Origin: Gammaproteobacteria bacterium
GTDB lineage: Bacteria > Pseudomonadota > Gammaproteobacteria > Steroidobacterales > Steroidobacteraceae
NCBI GenBank assembly: GCA_003164785.1
Contig: PLUE01000017.1
Location: forward strand, 1 to 64,000
Direction of reading: 5' to 3'
Length of the DNA stretch: 64,000 nt
Shown here one piece after another: positions 18,859 to 28,769 of the stretch (its first letter is position 1; each line of letters begins with the position of its first letter). Both the position numbers and the translations under genes were made by a program. The notes below the pieces were generated by a model. It was not told the origin of the DNA, did not search any database, and saw only the letters and a program-made list of their open reading frames with translations.

Positions 18859-19647
18859 ATGACAGATTCTCCAGTTGCCTTGATAACAGGCGCGAGCGGC
18901 GATTTGGGTCGCACCATTGCGCTGCATCTTGCCAAAAAAGGCGTCAACATCATCGGCAGCGGCCGCAGCGCCGAGGGATTGGCACGCCTGACCGACGCTG
19001 TGCGAGGAGTGCGCGTGGTGACCCTGCAACAGGACGTGACCACGACAGAGGCACCTTTTGACGCCATTGCACTGGCGCGACGCGATTTCGGCCGGCTGGA
19101 CTACATGATCAACAACGCAGGTATCGGCAAGCCGAAGGCGGTGCACGAAACCACGGATGAGGAACTGGATGAGTTTTTAAACGTGCATTTGCGCGCGACC
19201 TTTCGGTTTTGCCGCGAAGCCTTGAGCCTTCTTGGCCCAGACTCGGCAATCGTCAACATCGCATCGACTTTTGCCGTCATCGGGGGTATGCGCGGCGGCG
19301 CCTACTCCGCTGCCAAGGGAGGAGTGGTGGGGCTCACTCGTCATCTGGCAGCACAGTATGGCGCGCGAGGTGTCCGTTCCAATGTCGTCGCGCCGGGGGT
19401 ATTTCGCAGCGCCATGACCGAATATGCTTGGAAGATGGAGCGATTCAAACGCATGAATTTCGAGATGACACCGGCGTCGAGGACCGGCACGGTGGACGAC
19501 GTCGCCGCCATGGTCGCTTTCTTGTGTTCCCCCGAGGGATCATTCGTCAACGGACAAGTGATCGCGGTGGACGGCGGCTGGAGTGCGACCAAATACCTCA
19601 GCGATGAGGCAGTCAACGCGCAACGTGAGCCGAGCGCAGAGTCCTAG
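18859..19647 (+). CDS. SDR family oxidoreductase
   Basis: This 262-residue classical SDR has TGASGDLG near residues 10-17, an intact NNAG, catalytic Ser plus YSAAK, and the C-terminal VNGQVIAVDGG. It follows the short AraC gene by 12 bases, so it may be cotranscribed with the regulators. It converges with the MFS gene at 19659. It is the fourth SDR in 20 kb, consistent with a pathway that handles several hydroxyl or keto groups. Substrate is unknown. Confidence 0.9.
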   Translation: MTDSPVALITGASGDLGRTIALHLAKKGVNIIGSGRSAEGLARLTDAVRGVRVVTLQQDVTTTEAPFDAIALARRDFGRLDYMINNAGIGKPKAVHETTDEELDEFLNVHLRATFRFCREALSLLGPDSAIVNIASTFAVIGGMRGGAYSAAKGGVVGLTRHLAAQYGARGVRSNVVAPGVFRSAMTEYAWKMERFKRMNFEMTPASRTGTVDDVAAMVAFLCSPEGSFVNGQVIAVDGGWSATKYLSDEAVNAQREPSAES

Positions 19648-19658
19648 ACGACTGGAGC

Positions 19659-20924
19659 TTAAGCGGGCTGCTCCGCGGCTAGCGCGACATCCTTCGGGAG
19701 CGCTTTGGCCGCGAGAAAGAAATGCAGCGCCGACCAGACCATCGTGATTGGGAGGAAACTCATGGCATGGCGTAGGGATAAGGCCCCGTAGGTGGGCGCG
19801 AGCAGATCGCTGAAAAAGCCGACCATCCAGGGCCCCACCGACGCGCCAATCAAGGTCAAGAAAAACAATAGAATACCCGCGGCTGTCGCCCGAACTCGGT
19901 CCGGCACCAGGGATTGCAGGCAGGCAAACGTGGGAGCGTAGTAGGCCAATCCGAATACATAGGTCAGCATCAAACAGGTCACCGAGACCGTGAGGCTGGG
20001 CGTGGTAAAGGCCACGAACATCGTCGGAGCCGACAGCAGCACGCCCATGGCAGGCACGCCTTGCCGCCAACGGACATCGCGTCGCCCGAGCCAATCCGAT
20101 AAAACGCCGCCGAGGACCGTGCCGAGAAATCCGCCGACTCCGAACGCGAAACCGAACGAGGCGCCGGCACGCGCGGCGGTCAAATGATGCGTTCGGATGA
20201 GAAAGGCGGCCGCGAAGATATTCAAGGCATAGCTGCCAATCCCGAACATGGAGCAGGCAAACACCATTTGCCGAAAGGTGCCCATGGCGAACAGCGCGCG
20301 CAAAGTACTCCAAAAGCACTCAGGGCCGCCGTCCGACATCGACTGCTGCGGCGGCTCGGGTACGACGAAGCGAATCAACAATGCAACTATGAGGCCCGGC
20401 AATCCCACCACGAAAAATGCGGTGCGCCAGTTGAACGCATCGTTGATCCAGCCGCCCATGGTCAAGCCGAGCATCGCACCGATGGGCACGCCCAAAGAAA
20501 ATATGGCCATCATCATGGATCGTCGGTCGCGCGGATAGCTACGCGCGATGAAGGCATGCGCTGCCGGCGTGCTGCCCGCCTCGCCGGCGGCAACGCCGGC
20601 ACGCGCCAGGAACAATTGGAGGAAGTTCTGCGCAACGCCGCTGATTGCGGTGGCGAAACTCCATGCGCCGAGAGAGAGGGCGATCACCAGGCGCGGACTC
20701 CAGCGATCGGCGATGCGCGCAATACCGACACTCGCAAACGAATAGATGACCGCGAACGCCAAGCCGCCGATGAGGCCAATCTGGGTATCTTTCAAGTGCA
20801 GGTCGCGCCGGATGGCCTCGACCAACACCGATGGCAGCAGGCGATCGACAAAATTGAGCACGTTGACCAACAGCAAGAGGCAAAGCACGAATGCGCCGCG
20901 GATACCGACCAAGCGCGCCGTCAT
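19659..20924 (-). CDS. MFS transporter (spinster-like)
   Basis: This 421-residue membrane protein has about 12 predicted membrane segments. Its N-terminus [12 protein letters not shown] followed by the loop [10 protein letters not shown] is the MFS motif-A region of the Spinster-like group common in catabolic clusters. It starts within the stop codon of the upstream BVMO (ATGA), the last gene of the TonB receptor - ABM - quinohemoprotein - BVMO - MFS operon. It probably carries the oxidised substrate across the inner membrane after periplasmic processing, but direction and substrate are not visible. Confidence 0.9.
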   Translation of the reverse strand: MTARLVGIRGAFVLCLLLLVNVLNFVDRLLPSVLVEAIRRDLHLKDTQIGLIGGLAFAVIYSFASVGIARIADRWSPRLVIALSLGAWSFATAISGVAQNFLQLFLARAGVAAGEAGSTPAAHAFIARSYPRDRRSMMMAIFSLGVPIGAMLGLTMGGWINDAFNWRTAFFVVGLPGLIVALLIRFVVPEPPQQSMSDGGPECFWSTLRALFAMGTFRQMVFACSMFGIGSYALNIFAAAFLIRTHHLTAARAGASFGFAFGVGGFLGTVLGGVLSDWLGRRDVRWRQGVPAMGVLLSAPTMFVAFTTPSLTVSVTCLMLTYVFGLAYYAPTFACLQSLVPDRVRATAAGILLFFLTLIGASVGPWMVGFFSDLLAPTYGALSLRHAMSFLPITMVWSALHFFLAAKALPKDVALAAEQPA

Positions 20925-22735
20925 GGGTCAGTCCCGGCGAAGCGCTTCTCGAGGCCCGGTAGGTCCGGGTTGGCACGCCAGTCATCCAGCAGCTGAACGT
21001 AGGCCATGGGTCCGGCTGCGTAAAAGTCATTGAGCGCGGCAGCGCGTTCGCGTTTACCCTCGTAGTTGTAATAACCCGGGGTGCAGGCTTCCAGAAATGC
21101 ACGGCGGCCCTTGGCTCCGCTGACGATGGTTTCCACCCACTCGTTCTCCGCCTGTTCTGTCGGCTGGATGGTCGCGACACCTTTCTTCATGCATTCGGTG
21201 ATGACATGCACGATGGTCTTGGCTTGCTCATCGGCCATGTGCACGTAGTTTACCGCCGCCCCCGCCTGCGCAATGCTCATGGTGAAGAAATTGGGAAATC
21301 CATGGGTCATGAATCCGTAGAGAGTGCGCGGCCCTTCCTCCCAGTGCTTGGACAGCGTTTGACCGCCCGTGCCGATGACCTGCATGCCGGCTTCGCGGCT
21401 GTAATCGGTGAGGAAATCAAAACCGGTCGCGAAAATGAGGCAATCCAGAGGATATTCCTGTCCCGCCACCACCACGCCGCGCGGCGTGATCCGCTCCACG
21501 CCGTTGCCCTTGGTATCGATCAGATCGACATTTGGCCGGTTGTAGGCATCGAGATATTCATCGTGGAAGCAGGGTCGTTTGCAGAAATAATTGAAATAGG
21601 GCTTGAGCGCTTCGGCGACAGCCTTGTCTTTTACGATCGCATCCACCCGCCGCCGCGTCAGCTCCATCTTTGTCATTTCCGCGAGTTTCACGGCGTCGGG
21701 ATCCATCATCGGCGTGCCATCCACGAGCCGCGGCACGACGCTGCGGATGATGTCCGTCCAGCTATCCTGGACCATGTCGACGGGCGCATAGCCGCCGCCG
21801 ACGATGGTGGTGAAGTTATCGCGCCGTTCGCGCTGCCAGCCGGGTTTGAGTGACTTCGAGAACTCAGGGTCAGTGGGCGCATTGTTGCGCACGTCCACCG
21901 AAGAGGGCGTGCGCTGAAACACGTACAGATGCTTGGCGGAGGATGCCAAGTGGGGGATGGTCTGAATACCCGTCGAACCTGTACCGATGATGCCGACCAC
22001 TTTGTCGGCAAGGCCGGTGAGATTCCCGTCCCCATTTCCGCCGGTATACGCGTAGTCCCAGCGACTGGTATGAAACGCATGGCCCGCGAAGGTCTCGATA
22101 CCTGGAATGCCCGGTAGTTTCGGGGTGCTCAACAGGCCGGTGCATGACACCACGTAGCGCGCGGAGATCATATCCTCCCGGTCAGTACCCACCCGCCATC
22201 GTTGACGCGACTCATCCCACTCGACGCGCTGGACCTGTGTTTGAAAAAAGGCCGCAGGATAGAGTTCGAACCGCTGCGCCAGCTTCTGACAATGCGCGTA
22301 AATCTCGGCTGCCTTGGGATAGCGTTGCGAAGGCAAATAGCCCAACTCCTCGAGCATGGGCAGATAAATATAGGACTCGACGTCGCAAGCGGCTCCCGGA
22401 TAACGATTCCAGTACCAAGTGCCACCGAAATCCGCTCCTTTCTCGATGATACGAAGGCTCTGCACGCCCTTCTCGCGAAGCCGGCCGCCGGTGAGCAATC
22501 CGCCAAAGCCTCCGCCGATGATCAACACATCGATATCTTCGATGATGGCGTCGCGCTTGAACTGCGGGTCGGCATGCGGGTCGTGGCCGAAGGCTGCGAA
22601 TTTGCCTTCTAACGCCTGATACTGCCCCATTGCATCGCTGCGTTTGCGCTTGTCGCGCTCTTCTGCGTATTTGCGATTGAGCGCGGCGACGTCAATGTCG
22701 ATGTCGATCGGGGTGGGCTTGGATGTAGATGTCAT
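20921..22735 (-). CDS. Type I Baeyer-Villiger monooxygenase, second copy
   Basis: This encodes 604 residues with GGGFGG (74-79), the BVMO fingerprint residues F216, G218, H222, W226 and D227, and a second Rossmann motif GTGSTG. The acidic N-terminal extension with [11 protein letters not shown] strongly resembles that of the BVMO at 2669, so the two are paralogues of the same large-ketone group. It sits 15 bases after the quinohemoprotein gene and is coupled to the MFS gene. A periplasmic alcohol-to-ketone oxidation followed by import and cytosolic Baeyer-Villiger oxidation is the simplest reading of this order. Confidence 0.93.
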   Translation of the reverse strand: MTSTSKPTPIDIDIDVAALNRKYAEERDKRKRSDAMGQYQALEGKFAAFGHDPHADPQFKRDAIIEDIDVLIIGGGFGGLLTGGRLREKGVQSLRIIEKGADFGGTWYWNRYPGAACDVESYIYLPMLEELGYLPSQRYPKAAEIYAHCQKLAQRFELYPAAFFQTQVQRVEWDESRQRWRVGTDREDMISARYVVSCTGLLSTPKLPGIPGIETFAGHAFHTSRWDYAYTGGNGDGNLTGLADKVVGIIGTGSTGIQTIPHLASSAKHLYVFQRTPSSVDVRNNAPTDPEFSKSLKPGWQRERRDNFTTIVGGGYAPVDMVQDSWTDIIRSVVPRLVDGTPMMDPDAVKLAEMTKMELTRRRVDAIVKDKAVAEALKPYFNYFCKRPCFHDEYLDAYNRPNVDLIDTKGNGVERITPRGVVVAGQEYPLDCLIFATGFDFLTDYSREAGMQVIGTGGQTLSKHWEEGPRTLYGFMTHGFPNFFTMSIAQAGAAVNYVHMADEQAKTIVHVITECMKKGVATIQPTEQAENEWVETIVSGAKGRRAFLEACTPGYYNYEGKRERAAALNDFYAAGPMAYVQLLDDWRANPDLPGLEKRFAGTDP

Positions 22736-22750
22736 ATGAACGCCTTAGCC

Positions 22751-24844
22751 CTATTTATTCGCAGGCGTTGCCGCCTGCGGGACCGACTCGTCGTGGTCCG
22801 CGGCGATCTTCGCCTTCAGCGCTATATAGGCGCGGATGTCCTCGATCTGCACGGGCGTTAGCCAGCGCTTGAAGCCCACCATCCCTTGAGATTCGAGCGC
22901 ACCGTCATTGACGATGGCGCTCCACGCGGCGTGATCCGCCAGCGCGCCCGAGCGTCGTAGGTCCGGCAAAACACCCGCCGATTGTGCACCGGCACCATGG
23001 CAGCGATAGCAATTTTGCGTGTAGAGGAGCCGCCCATCGCTGACTTGGTCGTCGCTGAAGCGCTCCGTCGGAGCATGCACGGCGGCGGTCGTCATCGAGA
23101 ATTCAGGTAGCGTCGCTGTGCCACCGAGGCGGAACACGAGCACGCGCCCATTCGGCCGCGGCGTGGGTTGACCGGCGGCCGCACCGAGCGCGAAGCCGCC
23201 GCCATAGCCGGAAAGCACCGCAATGTATTGCACACCGTCCAACTCGTAGGTCGCCGGTCCGGCCATGATTCCGTCTTGCGCCTGAAAGCTCCACAGCAGT
23301 TCGCCGCTGCTGGCGCACCGTGCCTCGAACCGGCCGGCACCGGTGCCTTCGAAAACCAAATGGCCCGCGGTGGCCAGTACGCCTCCGTTTTGCAGCGTCG
23401 GATGCGCCACCGACCAGACTTCCTTTTGCGCGACCGGATCCCACGCGACCAATCTACCTTGGAAACTCGACATGGCGTTCTTCAATGCGACCGGGTCGTC
23501 CGACGGCTCTTGCAACACGTAACTGATCGCCGTATTCCAGGTGCCGGGACGGAAGCTGAACTCCGGATCGTTGCCGTAGACCATCACGAATTGGTAGGTC
23601 GGCAGATAGACCAGCTGAGTTTGCGGATCGAAGGCCATCGGGTGCCAGCTATGTCCACCAAGCGCCGAGGGGTACATGACGAAGGGCTTGTCGGCGTAAC
23701 GCGAGTCCGGATTTTCGATTGGCCGACCAGTGGCCATGTCTATGCCGCTAGACCAGTTCATCGGGACGAAGTTTTTGGCGGAGATGAGCTGCCCGTGCGT
23801 CCGGTCGATCACATAGAAGAAGCCGTTTTTGGATGCCTGCATCAGCACCTTGCGATCCCGGCCGCTGATTTTGAGCGTCGCCAAGATCATCGGTTGAGTG
23901 GCATCGAAGTCCCAGCTCTCTCCCGGGTTCTCTTGGTAATGCCATTGGTAGGCGCCGGTGTCGGCATCGAGCGCGACAATCGAGGCCAGAAAGAGATTGT
24001 CGCCCTTGCCTTCCGAGCGCACCTGGTGATTCCAAGGCGTACCGTTGCCGACACCGATGTAGACACGATGCAACTCAGGATCGTAGACGATCGCATCCCA
24101 GACCGCCCCGCCGCCGCCATGCTCATACCAGTGCCCGGCCCACGTCGGGAGTGCCACCTTCTTGAGAATCCGATCGGACGCGGCGCCGTCGGGGGCGGCC
24201 GTCGGACTTGCCGGCACGGTATAGAAGCGCCAGGATTGCTTGCCCGTGGCGGTGGCATAGGCGGTCACGTAGCCGCGCACACCGTACTCGGCACCGGCGT
24301 TGCCGATGATGACCTTGTCGCCCATGACGCGCGGTGCGCCGGTGATGGTATAGGGTTGGGTGGGGTCGGTCGTCACCACGGACCACAGCGTCTTGCCGCT
24401 CTTGGCATCGAGTGCGATCAGTCGCCCGTCGAGTGCCGCGAGAAAAACACGGCCATCCGCCACCGCGACGCCGCGACTCACCACGTCGCAACAGGCATCG
24501 AAACCGATGCGCCCGGCGACCTGCGCATCAAAGCGCCAGAGTTGTCGGCCAGTGGCGGCGTCGAGGGCATAGACTCGCGACCAGGAGGTCGACACATACA
24601 TGACGCCGCCAATGACGATTGGTGTCGCCTCCTGCCCCCGGTTCGAATCGAACTCGAAGGACCATGCCAGGCCGAGCTTGCCGACCGTATCGACGTTGAC
24701 TTGATCGAGCCGGCTGAAGCGCTGCTCGAGATCCGTGCCCCCGAGCACAGGCCATTGCACCGATGTGTCCTTGGCGGCGACGCTGATCGACAGCGTGGCA
24801 GCGGTGAACAACGCGGCGCACACCGCGGGAAGTTGCCTCCTCAC
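22751..24844 (-). CDS. PQQ-dependent quinohemoprotein dehydrogenase (exported)
   Basis: This encodes 697 residues. A signal peptide covers about residues 1-24. An eight-bladed PQQ propeller follows, with the vicinal disulfide Cys118-Cys119 that sits over PQQ and the ESWDFDATQP segment that carries the catalytic aspartate region. A C-terminal cytochrome c domain has CYRCH at 612-616 and a probable axial methionine in SQGMVGF. This is the architecture of type II quinohemoprotein alcohol dehydrogenases, which oxidise alcohols in the periplasm and pass electrons to the respiratory chain. ATG 24844 overlaps the stop of the ABM gene. No pqq biosynthesis gene is in the window. Confidence 0.92.
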   Translation of the reverse strand: MRRQLPAVCAALFTAATLSISVAAKDTSVQWPVLGGTDLEQRFSRLDQVNVDTVGKLGLAWSFEFDSNRGQEATPIVIGGVMYVSTSWSRVYALDAATGRQLWRFDAQVAGRIGFDACCDVVSRGVAVADGRVFLAALDGRLIALDAKSGKTLWSVVTTDPTQPYTITGAPRVMGDKVIIGNAGAEYGVRGYVTAYATATGKQSWRFYTVPASPTAAPDGAASDRILKKVALPTWAGHWYEHGGGGAVWDAIVYDPELHRVYIGVGNGTPWNHQVRSEGKGDNLFLASIVALDADTGAYQWHYQENPGESWDFDATQPMILATLKISGRDRKVLMQASKNGFFYVIDRTHGQLISAKNFVPMNWSSGIDMATGRPIENPDSRYADKPFVMYPSALGGHSWHPMAFDPQTQLVYLPTYQFVMVYGNDPEFSFRPGTWNTAISYVLQEPSDDPVALKNAMSSFQGRLVAWDPVAQKEVWSVAHPTLQNGGVLATAGHLVFEGTGAGRFEARCASSGELLWSFQAQDGIMAGPATYELDGVQYIAVLSGYGGGFALGAAAGQPTPRPNGRVLVFRLGGTATLPEFSMTTAAVHAPTERFSDDQVSDGRLLYTQNCYRCHGAGAQSAGVLPDLRRSGALADHAAWSAIVNDGALESQGMVGFKRWLTPVQIEDIRAYIALKAKIAADHDESVPQAATPANK

Positions 24845-25134
24845 GGGTGGTGATTGAAAGCTCGCACGTCGGCGGGCTCGCTGGTCAGTTCGCCCATGCG
24901 GGCAACGAATTGCACGGTGTACGGCTGTTCCATGTGGCTGGCGAACGCCTCCTTACTCTTCCAGCGCTCATAGACCATCCACGTCGCCGGGTCGTCGCTC
25001 GACCGATTCAACTCGATGAGCGAACACCCCGCCTCCCGGCCGGTCTGGGCCACCATATCGGCCAAGGCGGCACCGAGCAGCTCGGATTTCCCGGCTTGCG
25101 CGCATAGCACAACGATATAAGTCAGGTCAGCCAC
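24841..25134 (-). CDS. ABM-domain (antibiotic biosynthesis monooxygenase-like) protein
   Basis: This 97-residue protein has the dimeric alpha-beta barrel pattern of the ABM/YgiN family: an N-terminal strand TYIVVLCAQAG, a central CSLIELNRS strand and the conserved WMVYERWKSKEAFASHM segment. Members include small cofactor-free monooxygenases and quinol-handling proteins. It lies between the TonB receptor (19-base gap) and the quinohemoprotein (4-base overlap). It has no signal peptide. A role in oxygenating or clearing a pathway intermediate is possible but not shown. Confidence 0.82.
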   Translation of the reverse strand: MADLTYIVVLCAQAGKSELLGAALADMVAQTGREAGCSLIELNRSSDDPATWMVYERWKSKEAFASHMEQPYTVQFVARMGELTSEPADVRAFNHHP

Positions 25135-25153
25135 TGGACGTCACTGCCAATCT

Positions 25154-27514
25154 TTAGAAGTCTTCACGAACTACGACGCCAAAGGTGCGCGGGGCGCCGA
25201 AGGTCGCGGATTCCACCGAAAAGTCCTCTGCCCCTGCGGAGCCGCCGGTGTAATAGAGTCTATTGGTGAGGTTCTTGACGAACACGCCCACCTTGACGCC
25301 TTTGCCGAACATATCGGCCCACTCGAGGCGCATATTGGTGATCGTATAACCAGGAAGTTCAGTGCCGGGAAGAACCGAGCCGCCGAGATTCGAGAAGTAG
25401 AACGCCGATTGCCCATAGACGTCGACGTGGTAATTCAAATAACCCTTGTCCTCGGGCAATTTCCAGTGGGTGTCGCCGTAAATGGAGCCCGAGAATCTCG
25501 GCACATCGCCAAACGGCCCGTAATTCACCGGAGCCCCCAGCAAGGTGGAAGTGGGATCCGTGAACCTGGCGTCCGTATAGGCAGCCTGAGTACCCAGGGT
25601 CAACCACTCGATCGGCCGCACATTGATGTCAGCCTCGAGACCCTTGACGTCGGACTTGGGCACATTGACGGTAGCCGAAGAAACAGTGCCGTCAAACACG
25701 ATATAGGCGGTTTTCTGAATATCGATTATCCAATTGTTATAAACAGCAAGATTGGCACGGACCGGAACGTCGGCGACATGACCGTCGAATTTCACGCCGA
25801 CTTCCACGTCACGAATCGTTTCGGGCAAAAAATAGTTGCCGCCGGGCGCGCTTGCGGATGTCTCCGGGGTCGCCGTGGGCGGGTTAAACGGGTTAAATCC
25901 GCCACGGCGCCAACTACCCCGTGTCGTGACATAGCCCATAATCGCACTATTGAAGTGATAATCGAGAGATGCGGTCCAGCTCGGCTTTTTCTCCGAGATG
26001 CTCTGCGGGCTGCCTGCGCCGAAGACCGAGCCGTCCAATTGCACGAGCGAGATATCTTCTTTCGTATAACGGCCGCCGACAGTTAGGTTTAAATTGTCGG
26101 TGAGCTTGTACGTTTCTTGGGTAAAGAGCGCATAGGACTTGTCGCCTGTCTGCGCATGGTACGCCACGGCATTATCAATGGACGCCAACCAGAGCGGCGA
26201 CAAATAATCCTCACGCGACTCGCTGTAGAACAAGCCACCGAGATAATTCAAACGCTGATCCAACGCCGTGCCCTGTAATTGCATTTCGTCCGATATGGTC
26301 CTGGTCTTGCTGCTTTCCACCGACGAGGTCCCACCGTCCAGCACAGCGCTCGGCGCATACATCTGGACAATGGGATACGGGGAATAGTCCGTGTCGTAGC
26401 CAATGGAATTGCTGGCATAGGAGTAGCCAAATATATTCTTGATCGATGACGTGGTGGACAGGTCGAGCGTGGTCTTGTTGATGACCATCGTGCTGCTTAA
26501 ATAGTGCTCGAAATCCGCGTTTTGGTCGATTACGTATTGGCCGCGAGAACGCTGAAACGCTGGGAGATTTTGAAATCCACCCGGATAAACGTAACCCGAC
26601 GGATAACCTGCATAGAGCCCACCGCTCAATAATTTCGTGAAGAAGGCCGCATTATTGGGCGAATACGTGCAGGAATTAAAGCCTGAAGGCTGGCCGCAAG
26701 GAACCGTGTAGTAAGCCGTATCCGGGACATTGGTACCGGTCGCGTCATCGATCTGCACCGTCGTCACGTTAATCAAGCCTTCAAACGGCCGCGCCTCGAT
26801 GGTGACGCGCCCGGAACGTTCGTCGTCGTCCCCCAGCAGCTGATTGTCATACAGGTTGCGGACAAAGGCGCCGCCGGAGGTCGCGGTGCCGGCAAAACGA
26901 ACCAACAACTTGTCAGGGATGATCGGCAAGTTGACGGCCGCCTCGGCAACGAAGCGATCATAGTTGCCATATTGCACGGAGGCGTAGCCGCCAAAGTCTT
27001 CCTTTGGAGCGGCCGTTTGGAACAGCACCGCGCCTCCGGTAGAGTTGCGGCCAAACAGCGTGCCTTGTGGCCCTTTGACCGCCTGAACATTCTCGAGATC
27101 ATAGAACGCCGTCGAAGACATGATCGGCATCGGCACTTCATCGATATAGGGTTGAACGCCGGGAGGCGAGCCCGAGTATCCGTCCACCGACTCGCCGCGA
27201 ATAACGAAATTCAGCTCGTTGTTGTTGTTACCGGAAACAACGGTCAACCCCGGAATCGCTATTTGCAAATCCGCTTGCGTTTGAATGCCCCTCGTTTCGA
27301 TTGCCGCCGCGTTAACGACGTTGACCGCAACGGGTACATTTTCGAGCGATTCCGCCCGCCGTCGGGCCGTCACTACGATCTCATCCAGCGAATTGCCGGC
27401 GGCAGCGCTTCCGACAGCCGCCGCCGAGACCGACTGTGCTGCCGCGATTGTCGAAACTAGTACCGCAGCAGCGGCGCTCGCAGTCAATCCAAACCAAAAC
27501 CTGTATCGCATCAT
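25154..27514 (-). CDS. TonB-dependent outer-membrane receptor
   Basis: This 786-residue outer-membrane protein has a signal peptide (about residues 1-26), a TonB box DEIVVTARRR at 44-53, a plug domain with VKGPQGTLFGRNSTGG, and a beta-barrel ending in a terminal aromatic residue. Tandem ATGs at 27514 and 27511 follow a GGGGGG ribosome-binding stretch. It is the first gene of the quinohemoprotein-BVMO operon, so it probably imports the pathway substrate, as similar receptors do for hydrophobic or oligomeric compounds in sphingomonads and related bacteria. A siderophore role is less likely in this context. Confidence 0.92.
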   Translation of the reverse strand: MMRYRFWFGLTASAAAAVLVSTIAAAQSVSAAAVGSAAAGNSLDEIVVTARRRAESLENVPVAVNVVNAAAIETRGIQTQADLQIAIPGLTVVSGNNNNELNFVIRGESVDGYSGSPPGVQPYIDEVPMPIMSSTAFYDLENVQAVKGPQGTLFGRNSTGGAVLFQTAAPKEDFGGYASVQYGNYDRFVAEAAVNLPIIPDKLLVRFAGTATSGGAFVRNLYDNQLLGDDDERSGRVTIEARPFEGLINVTTVQIDDATGTNVPDTAYYTVPCGQPSGFNSCTYSPNNAAFFTKLLSGGLYAGYPSGYVYPGGFQNLPAFQRSRGQYVIDQNADFEHYLSSTMVINKTTLDLSTTSSIKNIFGYSYASNSIGYDTDYSPYPIVQMYAPSAVLDGGTSSVESSKTRTISDEMQLQGTALDQRLNYLGGLFYSESREDYLSPLWLASIDNAVAYHAQTGDKSYALFTQETYKLTDNLNLTVGGRYTKEDISLVQLDGSVFGAGSPQSISEKKPSWTASLDYHFNSAIMGYVTTRGSWRRGGFNPFNPPTATPETSASAPGGNYFLPETIRDVEVGVKFDGHVADVPVRANLAVYNNWIIDIQKTAYIVFDGTVSSATVNVPKSDVKGLEADINVRPIEWLTLGTQAAYTDARFTDPTSTLLGAPVNYGPFGDVPRFSGSIYGDTHWKLPEDKGYLNYHVDVYGQSAFYFSNLGGSVLPGTELPGYTITNMRLEWADMFGKGVKVGVFVKNLTNRLYYTGGSAGAEDFSVESATFGAPRTFGVVVREDF

Positions 27515-27896
27515 AATTCCCCCCCGTCCATCGTCACAGTGGCACCGAGTCTCGAATCACTAACGAGCGGGCGGTCCGCGGCCTGCTCGGTGAAAGGACC
27601 GATTAATTCTTGGGTTTCAAGTCTCGCCTAATGGCGCAAACATGCAATATCCGAAGCAATGCAAAACACGACAACTTTGAGGCTCTGCGTGACAGCCCCA
27701 CGTCGGCGGCGCGACGCGACGCCTCCGTGGCCGCGCGCAAAGCGGTAAAAACACTGCGTGCGAGGCGTTGATGGTGCGGTATCGAAGGGGTCTAGAGGGC
27801 CGGCAGCGCTAGGTAGGCCGGTATTGATTATCCGTCGTCGTCTAGAGCATTGTTCGACGCCAGGTGAATGGCTGATCAGGCTCCGGGAGATTCATT
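27515..27896. other. Divergent intergenic region, TonB receptor / exported protein
   Basis: These 382 bases separate the TonB receptor (minus) from the small exported protein (plus). TCTAGAG occurs twice (near 27790 and 27841). I see no convincing gene, tRNA or terminator, nor a clear promoter. Promoters for both flanking genes are expected here by position. Confidence 0.4.
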
Positions 27897-28379
27897 ATGT
27901 TTGGACGTCGCACCCTCAATTCAATTGCATTTTTTTCATGCGGACTGGCTTTGGCCGGTGCCGCACTCGGTTCCGATGCGAGCCCCTACCTCGGCACATG
28001 GGTGCTCAACCGAGCCAAGTCGAATTTTCACGGTGACCCCGGCTACCAAAGTCAGACCATGACGGTGACGGATGCAGGCGACGGCATGCTGCATTACGCT
28101 TTTGATTTGGTCGACAGCGAAGGCAAGTCGAGTCACGTCGAGTACGGAACGAAGCTCGATGGAAAGTCTCACCCGATCGCGAATAGTGCGTTTTTCGATT
28201 CGAATAAGTCGGAGCCGTTGGGATCACGCAAGGTGAAATGGACAGTCATGAAAGACGGCAACGCCGTCGCGTGGGGAGTAGACAGGGTATCCAAGGACGG
28301 CAAGACCAAGTATGAGACCGAGAACTGGCAACACGACGGCAAACTTTTCAGCTACCAGCTGGTGTTCGACCGCCAATAG
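27897..28379 (+). CDS. Exported hypothetical protein, lipocalin-like strands
   Basis: This 160-residue protein has a signal peptide (about residues 1-25) and then alternating beta strands beginning YLGTWVLNRAKSNF, a pattern seen in small exported proteins that sit beside catabolic genes. GGGAG lies eight bases before the ATG. I do not recognise a catalytic motif. A periplasmic binding role for a hydrophobic molecule is speculative. The next reading frame, 15 bases downstream with its own ribosome-binding site, is a truncated aldehyde dehydrogenase, so this gene once headed a longer operon. Confidence 0.75.
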   Translation: MFGRRTLNSIAFFSCGLALAGAALGSDASPYLGTWVLNRAKSNFHGDPGYQSQTMTVTDAGDGMLHYAFDLVDSEGKSSHVEYGTKLDGKSHPIANSAFFDSNKSEPLGSRKVKWTVMKDGNAVAWGVDRVSKDGKTKYETENWQHDGKLFSYQLVFDRQ

Positions 28380-28394
28380 GAAGGTAAGATCGCC

Positions 28395-28466
28395 ATGCTC
28401 GAGTGTCTGAAATTTTACATCGACGGCGAGTGGACCGATCCGGCGGAACACAAGACCCTGGATGTC
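28395..28466 (+). pseudogene. Aldehyde dehydrogenase, 5' remnant only
   Basis: From ATG 28395 the translation reads MLECLKFYIDGEWTDP and reaches KTLDVA, which matches the N-terminal strand of NAD-dependent aldehyde dehydrogenases. Similarity then ends, and a stop codon follows at about 28494. About 24 of some 480 residues remain. An AGGAAGG ribosome-binding region is still present. The break is about 200 bases from the 3' end of tRNA-Thr, so deletion or integration at the tRNA is a likely cause. The remaining spacer (28467-28669) holds an inverted repeat TGCACT-TAC-AGTGCA at 28605-28619 and no recognisable gene. Confidence 0.7.
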
Positions 28467-28669
28467 GCATCATTCTGGACGACAGCACATTGCTGATGGG
28501 GATGCGATAGATCTATCGAGGCGCAGGACCTGTGCGAGATCCTCGAGGAACACTCCATCCAAATCGATCCTGTGCACGACGCAGCCGGCCTGCGCCTGAA
28601 TCCTTGCACTTACAGTGCACTTAGGATAAAAAAAGGCGCGAGGCACGAAGCTGCAAGTCATTGATTTAA

Positions 28670-28745
<76 letters not shown>

Positions 28746-28769
28746 GCGCTACCCGAAGGGGCCGGCATT

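Noticed and set aside
23168-24853. Plus-strand frame of about 560 codons opposite the quinohemoprotein gene.
   Set aside because: The minus strand has clear PQQ and heme motifs, while the plus frame is charged, motif-free antisense.
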